Position numbers and translations under genes: made by a program. Of a stretch of DNA of 12,692 nt, positions 6,169-12,692 are shown one piece after another. Numbering within the stretch: position 1 is the first letter of the stretch; each line of letters starts with the position of its first letter. This DNA comes from an uncultured Opitutia bacterium. GTDB taxonomy: Bacteria; Verrucomicrobiota; Verrucomicrobiia; Opitutales; Opitutaceae. Location: the NCBI GenBank assembly GCA_903938935.1, contig CAJAFD010000092.1, positions 1-12,692 on the forward strand, given 5' to 3'. The notes beneath the pieces are model-generated. The model ran no database searches and was not told where the DNA came from. It saw only the letters and a list, made by a program, of their open reading frames with translations.

Positions 6169-8489
6169 CATGCCCAAGTCAGACGCTCATCGCGGGGCTC
6201 GTTGATCCACGCTTTCAACGTCCGTACATGGGCTAACGCCCCCAGCACGAGCAACTGATCACCCGCCTGTACCGTATCCTCCGCCCGAGGATTGAGCACC
6301 TTAAAGTTCCCACGCTGCAAACCGGTGATTTGCACCCCAAAGGACTTCGTAAGCGATAATTCCCCTAAAGTCCGTCCCACGGCCGGACTCCTCGCGACTA
6401 CGATCAAAACCTCCATACGCACCTCCTCAAATAACGACTCCCTCGCGATCGTTCCCGACACTGCACCCAAGATTTTTTTTCCCGCCCACACCTGCTCTGG
6501 CGTACCCATGAGCAACACTTTGTCTCGCGGATAAAACACCGTCTTAGCCGAGGGCAACGTAATCATATACCCCTGTCGCTCAATCCCGACGACCGAACAA
6601 CCCGTCTGCGTGCGCAAACGCAAATCCTCGATGCTCCGACCCTGGCAATCCGCCAAGTCCGGCAACGTACAATCGATCAGCTGCACCTGCCAATCCCCAT
6701 GCGGCTGCAACCACGGCGCCGTCGTGCCCGACATCCGTCCACCGCCCTCCTCGATCAAACTGTGCAACTCCACCTCCATCTGACTGTGCCAATAAATCAA
6801 TTTCGTGCGCATGAACAGCAACGTCACCACCACCACCCCTGCGCTCGCCCACCACCACCACCGCGCCGCGCCGACCACCGGCAACATCGCCACCAACCAG
6901 AAAAAAAGCACCGCCCCCGCCAACGACTTTAATCCTCCCTCGATCAACGGCGCCAACTGCGCCGCACGCGGATGCCCCTCCGTCGACACCTGCGCGTAAA
7001 GCAATGCCAACGCCGAAAAATTGCGCCAGATCGCCACCAGCGGAATCAATAAGACCAAACCTAATCCGGTCCAAAAAACGATCTGCGGAGCCCGCACAAA
7101 ACCCCAGTCCCGCCCGAGCCATCCCTCAACCACCTCGAGCAACTGCCCCGAAAATAATAACAGCCCGCTCACACCCAAAATTTCCACGCCGATTTGCCCA
7201 AACCGCGCACGACTCAACTGCCACAATTGATTCCTCAGCTGCTCCCGCCGAAAACGCTCCAACCAGCCGTAGTAATAACCCTGCCACGCCGCCAACCAGC
7301 TCGGCTGTCTCGCCAACACCCAATCAGCAATCCACGCCGAATGCCGCGTCAACCCCGGAGCCACCAACGTCGTCAACAACGACACCCCCACCGCCACCGG
7401 ATAAAACTTCGCCGGCACCAACGCCGCCCCCACCCCCAACTGCGCGATGATAAACGAAAACACTCCGATCGGTGTCCCCGTCAAACCCGTGCGCAATGCA
7501 TCCTTCGGCGCAGTCCCCACCATCACCAAGCCCACAGTCACCACCAACGGTCGCGCGAACCACACAAATACCGTCACCCCCACAATCAAGCCCGCCTCCG
7601 CCCACAACGCCCGCGGATCAATCTGCATACCGATCGACACAAAAAACACCGCGCTAAACACATCCCTCATCCCCGCAAACGTACGCTCCACTTGATTACG
7701 CTGCTGCGTCTCCGCGACGATCATCCCCAACAAAAAAGCCCCCAGAGCCAACGAGTAACCCGCCCGTTGCGCCAAGACCGACAGACTAAATAACAACGCC
7801 GCCAACCCCAACGTCTGCAATTCCTCGTCGGCCACCCGGCTCATCCGCTGCAACACCCAGGGCACCAACAACAGTCCACCCAAACCCGCCAACGCCACAA
7901 ACGCCCCCAACCGCCACAACGTCGCCCCCACTCCCACCGAACCGGCCCCAACCTCCCCACCCCCGACCGGCACCAACGAAGTCAACAACGTCAACATCAC
8001 CACCGCCACCACATCCTCCAAAACCGAAATCCCCATGGCCAACTGCCCCGCCCGCTCATTGTTCGCTCCCGTCTCATGTAAAATTTTACCGATGATCGCC
8101 GACGACGACACCATCAACATACCCGCCATAAATAAGCTCTCCGTCGCGTTCTGCCCAAGGGCCACCCCCAATAAGCGCGTGAGATAGTACATTAAAACCG
8201 CACCCGTCGCCGTCGCCAAAAACAACGTAAAACCGAGCCGCCGCAATTTGCGCACACTCAACCCCAAACCGATCGCAAACATCAAAAAAACCAAGCCCAG
8301 CTGCGACAACGTCTCGATACGTTCTACATTCGTGACCAACGAAAACGGCGGCGTAAATGGACCCACCACCATGCCCGCCACGAGAAACCCTACAATCACG
8401 GAGAGCCCGATCCGTTGGCACAACCAACCCACCACAACCGCCACCACCAAAATCACCGCTAAATCCTGGATGAAAGAAATCCCGTGCAT
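6168..8489 (-). CDS. CPA2-type cation:proton antiporter with extra membrane module and two TrkA-C-like domains
   Basis: 773 residues, an inner-membrane monovalent cation/H+ exchanger of the KefB/NapA superfamily. Residues about 5-385 hold the Na_H_Exchanger core of about 12 helices, with GFLVAGMVVGP, FAIGLGL, the proposed ion-binding E158-D159 pair in SVLEDVVAVV, and FARPLV. Residues about 430-560 add roughly four more hydrophobic helices, including an unusual WWWW/VVVV stretch. The cytosolic C-terminus carries two repeats resembling TrkA_C (RCK_C): about 600-668 (SIEDLRLRTQTGCSVVGI) and about 690-758 (TLGELSLTKSFGVQITGL). No RCK_N Rossmann domain with a glycine-rich nucleotide motif is seen, unlike KefB/KefC. 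The transported ion (K+ or Na+) cannot be decided. The gene starts 27 nt after the methyltransferase gene and is probably last in a four-gene operon. No Shine-Dalgarno is present. Family secure, regulation inferred. Confidence 0.92.
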   Translation of the reverse strand: MHGISFIQDLAVILVVAVVVGWLCQRIGLSVIVGFLVAGMVVGPFTPPFSLVTNVERIETLSQLGLVFLMFAIGLGLSVRKLRRLGFTLFLATATGAVLMYYLTRLLGVALGQNATESLFMAGMLMVSSSAIIGKILHETGANNERAGQLAMGISVLEDVVAVVMLTLLTSLVPVGGGEVGAGSVGVGATLWRLGAFVALAGLGGLLLVPWVLQRMSRVADEELQTLGLAALLFSLSVLAQRAGYSLALGAFLLGMIVAETQQRNQVERTFAGMRDVFSAVFFVSIGMQIDPRALWAEAGLIVGVTVFVWFARPLVVTVGLVMVGTAPKDALRTGLTGTPIGVFSFIIAQLGVGAALVPAKFYPVAVGVSLLTTLVAPGLTRHSAWIADWVLARQPSWLAAWQGYYYGWLERFRREQLRNQLWQLSRARFGQIGVEILGVSGLLLFSGQLLEVVEGWLGRDWGFVRAPQIVFWTGLGLVLLIPLVAIWRNFSALALLYAQVSTEGHPRAAQLAPLIEGGLKSLAGAVLFFWLVAMLPVVGAARWWWWASAGVVVVTLLFMRTKLIYWHSQMEVELHSLIEEGGGRMSGTTAPWLQPHGDWQVQLIDCTLPDLADCQGRSIEDLRLRTQTGCSVVGIERQGYMITLPSAKTVFYPRDKVLLMGTPEQVWAGKKILGAVSGTIARESLFEEVRMEVLIVVARSPAVGRTLGELSLTKSFGVQITGLQRGNFKVLNPRAEDTVQAGDQLLVLGALAHVRTLKAWINEPRDERLTWA
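6825..6862. repeat. Paired (CAC/CCA) trinucleotide tracts inside the antiporter gene
   Basis: Two short runs of four CAC/CCA units sit about 10 nt apart. On the coding (minus) strand they read as TGG x4 and GTG x4, encoding WWWW and VVVV in a membrane segment at about residues 544-555. They are in frame and part of the gene. The GG-rich coding strand could form a two-tier G-quadruplex, which is inference only. Confidence 0.6.
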
Positions 8490-8516
8490 AGCAGCGCTTT
8501 ATTGAATCAGTCGCCC

Positions 8517-9185
8517 CTATGGCTTCACGCCACATCCATAAACCCACATGGGCCGCGTCGCGACTTTCACATCCTTAAAACCCGCCCGCCGCAGAAACGC
8601 ATCGATCTCCGGCACCGACGAACATTTTGAAATATGCGAGGGCCGTGCCCCTGGCGCGATTTTCCGACTCGCCTCAAACATCGCCCAGCCCGCGTCGGAA
8701 GCGATATCCGCGTTGTCGCAATAAAAACGCCCACCCGGCTTCAACACCCGCATCGCCTCCAACACATACGTGTAGCGATCCCATTCCTCGAGGTGCATGA
8801 ACACCACGGTCGTGTAAACCACGTCGACCGAAGCATCCGGAATCGGCTGCAAGTCGTAACCCGAAATTTCCTGCAAGCGCGTGTTCGGCAGGCCGATCAA
8901 ACGCCGCCCGGCGAGCGTGATCATATTGGGCGAAACATCACAACCGATCCACTCGCGCACGAGCGGCGCCAGCACCCGCCCGACGCGACCGACGCCACAG
9001 CCGATCTCCAGAAAAATATCATCCGGCTTGATGCCCGTCGTCGCCCGCAAGATGGCCAACGTGTCCTCCGCATCCGCGTGAAACTTCACCTCATCGGTGT
9101 AACCCGAAACGACCATGTAAGCATCTTCCTTCGTCGTGGAAAGCGACGTCCAAACCGCCTTATAATCCGCACGCAGTTGACTCAT
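8517..9185 (-). CDS. Class I SAM-dependent methyltransferase
   Basis: 222 residues. The SAM-binding Rossmann fold is complete: motif I LEIGCGVGRVG (59-69), an acidic residue ending beta-2 in CDVS (D83), the beta-4 segment SVDVVYTTVVFMHL (119-132) and RVLKPGGRF (146-154), in Methyltransf_11/25 style. The C-terminus (AFLRRAGFKDVKVATRPMW) is the usual closing helix and strand. The acceptor is not evident. UbiE-like or small-molecule methylation is possible, but nothing marks it specifically. The ATG at 9185 was preferred over an upstream TTG at 9221, which would add 12 residues and leave only 13 nt to the preceding gene. It lies 49 nt after the permease gene and 27 nt before the antiporter gene. 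No signal peptide, so it is cytosolic. Confidence 0.85.
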   Translation of the reverse strand: MSQLRADYKAVWTSLSTTKEDAYMVVSGYTDEVKFHADAEDTLAILRATTGIKPDDIFLEIGCGVGRVGRVLAPLVREWIGCDVSPNMITLAGRRLIGLPNTRLQEISGYDLQPIPDASVDVVYTTVVFMHLEEWDRYTYVLEAMRVLKPGGRFYCDNADIASDAGWAMFEASRKIAPGARPSHISKCSSVPEIDAFLRRAGFKDVKVATRPMWVYGCGVKP

Positions 9186-9234
9186 GCCCACGAAGCCAAC
9201 GCCCACCGCCAAACACGTCAAGCGAGGCGCACGC

Positions 9235-10464
9235 TCAATCCGAACGTAACGCCTCGACCGGACTCAATCGCGACGCCCGGATCGCCGGATAAAGCCCCGC
9301 CACCACGCCCACCAAACCACTGAACAACACTCCGATCGCCAACGCCGCCGGCGAAAGCTCAGGGCGATTCGCCTCCACTACGATTTTTTGCAGCAACTTA
9401 ATCAGAAACACACTCGCGATCATTCCCATCACTCCACCCGCCGCCGCCAGCGCGATCGATTCGCCCAAAATCTGGATCAAAATATCCATACGCTTCGCGC
9501 CGAGCGCGCGCCGCACGCCGATCTCGCGCACGCGTTCGTTGATCGAGGCTAGCATCACATTCATGATCCCGATGCCGCCCACGATCAGCCCGATCACCGC
9601 CACGCCGCCGAGCGAAACGACATAACTTCGCCGCGTCTCTTCGAAGCGTTGCAGCAAATCTTCGCGCGTCTCGAAACGGATATCCTGAATCCCGCGATGC
9701 GTGTGCGTGAGCACATTCGCGATCTGCTGCAACACGATCGGAATGTCCGCCACATCGGCGACTTTCACGTTCAGCACATCCACATTTTCATCGAGCCGGT
9801 ACAAGGTCTGCAACGTCGTCAGCGGAATAAACACCGCCTGATTTTTCGAACTGAACCCCCCACCCATACCGCTATGATATTCGCGCAACACCCCGACCAC
9901 CGTAAACGGCTGGCCATTGATCGTGACGACGCGATCCAACGCATCCGTACCGCGCGGGAAAATTTGATCGACGATATTCGCCCCGAGCACGACCACCTGC
10001 GTCTGCAGCTCATTATCCAAGTCTCCGATCGTCCGCCCCATCTGCACATCAAAACGATCCATCACAAACGTCGCCGGCAACACCCCGCGGACGTTTTGCC
10101 ACGTCGCTCGGCCTTGAAACGAAATACGTCCACCACCCGGAATCGTCACCTCCGCGGTGACGTTTTGCGCCAGCGGCACCGCGGCCAAAATCGCATCCAC
10201 ATCGTTTAATGTTCGCCCCGGCGAAAGCGCTGCGATCTCCCGCTGCGCTTCGGGCGCGGGCCGCGACATCACGCTGATCCGCTCAATGCCGCCGGTCTCA
10301 TAAATCATCGTCTCCATCCCACGCAACAGTCCCTTCACCACGCCGAGCATGCCGACGAGCGCCGCCGCGCCCAACATGATGCCAAACAGCGTCAGAAACG
10401 AACGCAGCTTGTGCGCCAGCACTTCGTTCCAACCACTGCCGATACCCATTAAAATCTGGCGCAT
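9235..10464 (-). CDS. MacB/FtsX-type ABC transporter permease (no ATPase domain)
   Basis: 409 residues, an inner-membrane subunit of a type VII (MacB-like) ABC system. It has the four-helix plan: TM1 at about 23-45 after the AHKLRSFLTLFGIMLG entry, a large periplasmic MacB_PCD domain (about 55-275), TM2 at about 281-305 with GGIGIMNVML, the conserved cytosolic coupling segment SINERVREIGVRRALGA (307-323), TM3 (about 333-359), TM4 (about 373-395), and the terminal SPVEALRSD. E. coli MacB carries an N-terminal ATPase on the same chain. Here it is absent, so a separate LolD/MacB-type ATPase is needed and none is encoded nearby. The ATG at 10464 fits the family. A GTG at 10539 would add 25 residues overlapping the adaptor gene. 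It starts 7 nt after the adaptor stop, so the two proteins very likely work together. Confidence 0.92.
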   Translation of the reverse strand: MRQILMGIGSGWNEVLAHKLRSFLTLFGIMLGAAALVGMLGVVKGLLRGMETMIYETGGIERISVMSRPAPEAQREIAALSPGRTLNDVDAILAAVPLAQNVTAEVTIPGGGRISFQGRATWQNVRGVLPATFVMDRFDVQMGRTIGDLDNELQTQVVVLGANIVDQIFPRGTDALDRVVTINGQPFTVVGVLREYHSGMGGGFSSKNQAVFIPLTTLQTLYRLDENVDVLNVKVADVADIPIVLQQIANVLTHTHRGIQDIRFETREDLLQRFEETRRSYVVSLGGVAVIGLIVGGIGIMNVMLASINERVREIGVRRALGAKRMDILIQILGESIALAAAGGVMGMIASVFLIKLLQKIVVEANRPELSPAALAIGVLFSGLVGVVAGLYPAIRASRLSPVEALRSD

Positions 10465-10471
10465 AGCCAAC

Positions 10472-11662
10472 TCAGGGACCGCCGCGTTTCTGCGTCCTGG
10501 GCTTGGCTGGCGCCGCAGGTTTAGTGAGTGGAATTTCACCTTCGAATTCCGTGGGCCGCATCAACGCGACTTCATCCCCAACCTCTAGGCCCGAGATAAT
10601 ATGCACGCGCCGCGTATCCGCGATTCCGATATCGATACCGCGCACTTCAAATCCCTCGCCCTTGCGCAGAAAAACATAGCGCACCGAGTCCGCGTTGGAA
10701 AACACCGCCGAGAGCGGCACCGCGTTCACATCCTGCACCTGCGCCAAGGTGAACATCACCGTGGCCGACATCCCCGGGCGAAGACGCGGATCGGTTTCAT
10801 CGAGCACGACATCCACGGGAAACACGCGCGTCCGATCACCCAACGATTCACTCGCAAAGGTGGCGATGCGCTTGATCTCGCCGTTCATCATCATGTTTTT
10901 CAGCGAATCGACCCGCACGCGCGCCTCGTCGGCAACCTTGAGTCGAGCCACATCGATTTCGTTGATGTTGGTGCGCACCATCAGCGCGCTCAGATCCGCC
11001 ACCTCGCCGAGCAGCGTTCCGCCGTTCTGCGCGGCGGCGCTGGTCACTAATTGACCTTCCGTCAAATCGCGCAGCAAGAGCGTCCCATCGTGGGGCGCAC
11101 GGATAATCGTCTTGGCCAATTTATCGCGCAGATTAGCCGCGCGGGCATTAAACACCGCGGAGTCGTTTTCTGCGAGCGCGAGTGCCGTGCGCGCTTCTTC
11201 GTAATCCCGCGTCGCGACCAAGCCGCGATTCTGCAAATCTTGTTGGCGCTCAAAATCTCGCCGCGCTTTTTGCATTTTTAATTTAGAAGCCTCGATGTTG
11301 CGGTCGGACTCCTGCAACTGCGTGAGCACGTCCTGTTGATCGAGACGCAGAATTTCCTCTTCGCGTTTCACGTGCTGCCCATCGGTGACCGAGATTTTCG
11401 TGATGCGACCGCTGATTTCCGCACGCAACTCGGTCGAAAACACCGCGCGCAACCGACCCACGGCCACAATTTCCTCGGCAATATTCGAGGTCTTGACGCG
11501 CGAGGTCGGGATTTTCTCCTCCCGCTTGTTGCCAAATAAACCTGGACTAATCCGCTCCCACAAAATCTTCCCGCCCCAAGTCATGCCCGCCAAAAACACC
11601 ACCAACACGATGAGACGCGTGAGGATTTTCTTCCAACGAGACCAAGACAGGGTGGACGGCAT
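10472..11662 (-). CDS. HlyD/MacA-type periplasmic adaptor protein
   Basis: 396 residues, a membrane-fusion protein that would link the downstream MacB-type permease to an outer-membrane channel for export. It has an N-terminal membrane anchor (about 12-30). The barrel-sandwich (lipoyl-like) halves lie at about 78-110 (LRAEISGRITKISVTDGQHV) and 183-220 (IIRAPHDGTLL, TEGQLV), flanking an alpha-helical coiled-coil hairpin (about 110-182). A beta-barrel domain follows, with the family motif LRPGMSATV (294-302), then a membrane-proximal domain to about 370 and a basic Pro/Ala-rich tail. It is probably the first gene of the minus-strand operon. In the 166-nt gap shared with the divergent epimerase, a GATAAT lies on the minus strand (11731-11726), but no good -35 sits at the right distance, so I do not call a promoter. 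No Shine-Dalgarno precedes the ATG. The cargo is unknown. Confidence 0.93.
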   Translation of the reverse strand: MPSTLSWSRWKKILTRLIVLVVFLAGMTWGGKILWERISPGLFGNKREEKIPTSRVKTSNIAEEIVAVGRLRAVFSTELRAEISGRITKISVTDGQHVKREEEILRLDQQDVLTQLQESDRNIEASKLKMQKARRDFERQQDLQNRGLVATRDYEEARTALALAENDSAVFNARAANLRDKLAKTIIRAPHDGTLLLRDLTEGQLVTSAAAQNGGTLLGEVADLSALMVRTNINEIDVARLKVADEARVRVDSLKNMMMNGEIKRIATFASESLGDRTRVFPVDVVLDETDPRLRPGMSATVMFTLAQVQDVNAVPLSAVFSNADSVRYVFLRKGEGFEVRGIDIGIADTRRVHIISGLEVGDEVALMRPTEFEGEIPLTKPAAPAKPRTQKRGGP

Positions 11663-11828
11663 AGAAGGACTAAAGGGTGACGGGGTGTTCGCATCAAAGC
11701 CGCGAATCCCGCCGGGGAAAGAAAGATTATCTGAATCCCTAAATTAATGCGCACCCGGTCCATCAATAATCCACCTCTCGCCGCGCCAAAAATCTTCCCC
11801 CGCGCCGATTTTCCCTCAACTTAGCGCC

Positions 11829-12692
11829 ATGCGTATTCTCATCACCGGCATCTGCGGCTTCGTGGGCGGCACCCTCGCGCGCGCGTTCGCGGCTTCCGGC
11901 GCCGGCCATGAATTATACGGCTTCGACAATTTCATCCGCCCCGGCAGCGAGACCAACCGCGCCGAACTCAAAAAACTTGGCGTCAAAATCTTCCACGCCG
12001 ATCTTCGCTCCGCCAGCGATCTCGAGTCGTTGCCCGCCGTCGACTGGGTCATCGACGCCGCCGCCAATCCCAGCGTGCTCGCCGGTGTCGACGGCAAAAC
12101 TAGCTCCCGTCAACTCGTAGAGCACAACCTCAGCGGCACGATCAATCTACTCGAATTCTGCAAAACGCATCGCGCCGGCTTTATTTTATTGAGCACGAGC
12201 CGCGTGTATTCGATCCCGCCGCTCGCGAGCCTGCCCGTCGAAGCCCATGCCGATGCGTTTCGCCTTTCCGCCGCCGGCCCGCGACCCAAAGGCGTCGGCC
12301 CCGCCGGTATCGCGGAAGAATTTTCCACCGCCGCGCCCGTCTCGCTTTACGGTTCCACCAAACTCGCGAGTGAAGCGCTCGCCCTCGAATACGGCGAGAC
12401 CTTCGACTTGCCGGTTTTTGTGAACCGCTGCGGCGTCCTCGCGGGCGCGGGTCAATTTGGCCGCGCCGACCAAGGTATTTTCGCCTACTGGCTCAACGCG
12501 CACCTGCGGCGGCGCGCGCTCAAGTACATCGGTTTCGGCGGCCACGGCCACCAAGTCCGCGATTGCCTCCACCCGCGCGATCTCGTGCCGCTCCTACTCA
12601 AACAATTCGCAGCACCCAAACTCGCCGCCGCGGATCGCCTCGCCAATATCGCTGGCGGCGCCCGTTCCGCGATGTCGTTGCGTCAACTCACC
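11829..12692 (+). CDS. NAD-dependent epimerase/dehydratase, CDP-paratose 2-epimerase-like (3' truncated by window edge)
   Basis: 288 codons are visible with no stop before the window ends. This is an extended short-chain dehydrogenase/reductase acting on nucleotide sugars. The NAD-binding motif is G7-x-x-G10-F-V-G13 after RILIT. A DNF at 33-35 ends beta-2, then come AAANPSV (78-84), the active-site strand LSTSRVY (121-127) and the catalytic Y174-G-S-T-K178 pair. Several stretches resemble CDP-paratose (tyvelose) 2-epimerase: DNFIRPGSETN, NLSGTINLLEFC, the GRADQGIFAYW region, and GHQVRDCLHPRDL near the visible end. A different sugar-nucleotide epimerase remains possible, because substrate-binding residues were not aligned. 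A segment of about 40 residues rich in Ala/Pro/Gly lies between STSRVY and YGSTK. The start is the first ATG in frame with the Rossmann strand. No Shine-Dalgarno. It probably serves O-antigen or capsule sugar synthesis, by inference from the family. Confidence 0.85.
   Translation, partial: MRILITGICGFVGGTLARAFAASGAGHELYGFDNFIRPGSETNRAELKKLGVKIFHADLRSASDLESLPAVDWVIDAAANPSVLAGVDGKTSSRQLVEHNLSGTINLLEFCKTHRAGFILLSTSRVYSIPPLASLPVEAHADAFRLSAAGPRPKGVGPAGIAEEFSTAAPVSLYGSTKLASEALALEYGETFDLPVFVNRCGVLAGAGQFGRADQGIFAYWLNAHLRRRALKYIGFGGHGHQVRDCLHPRDLVPLLLKQFAAPKLAAADRLANIAGGARSAMSLRQLT

Noticed and set aside
7194..7793. Plus-strand open frame of 199 codons opposite the antiporter gene
   Set aside because: The product is an implausible His/Arg/Pro/Gln-rich string produced by reading the C-rich complement of a membrane protein gene.
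8634..9323. Plus-strand open frame of 229 codons opposite the methyltransferase and the end of the permease gene
   Set aside because: It spans two well-supported minus-strand genes, is rich in Arg and His, and shows no domain.

Overview
The window looks like chromosomal DNA of a GC-rich Gram-negative bacterium. The likeliest home is the Verrucomicrobiota, possibly near the Opitutales. That placement is an inference from the style of the DnaG, RpoD and DUF362-type proteins, from the lipoprotein and periplasmic adaptor that imply a Gram-negative envelope, and from the near absence of Shine-Dalgarno motifs. No rRNA was available to test it.

Layout from left to right. The window opens with the 3' end of a class I SAM-dependent methyltransferase (+). 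A strong hairpin terminator lies between it and a convergent gene (-) for an exported, cysteine-free DUF362-type protein. Divergent from that gene is a housekeeping block (+): dnaG (primase), rpoD (primary sigma factor) and a small lipoprotein gene whose ribosome binding site overlaps the rpoD stop codon. This is the dnaG-rpoD core of the macromolecular synthesis operon, with no rpsU upstream. tatA (+) follows and ends at a textbook intrinsic terminator.

A run of four genes on the minus strand comes next, read from right to left: a HlyD/MacA-type periplasmic adaptor, a MacB/FtsX-type permease without an ATPase domain, a SAM methyltransferase, and a large CPA2 cation:proton antiporter with an extra membrane module and two TrkA-C-like domains. 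The gaps are 7, 49 and 27 nt, so one transcript is plausible. Divergent from the adaptor gene, the window ends inside an NAD-dependent sugar-nucleotide epimerase (+) resembling CDP-paratose 2-epimerase.

The block splits by function into replication/transcription initiation (dnaG, rpoD), protein export (tatA), and envelope transport with ion homeostasis (the minus-strand operon). No mobile elements, CRISPR arrays, complete tRNAs or rRNAs were found. No intergenic stretch exceeds about 170 nt. I found no convincing undescribed system. The most unusual items are the antiporter's domain layout, the permease/adaptor pair lacking an ATPase gene, the lipoprotein coupled to rpoD, and the Pro/Gly-rich tail on RpoD.
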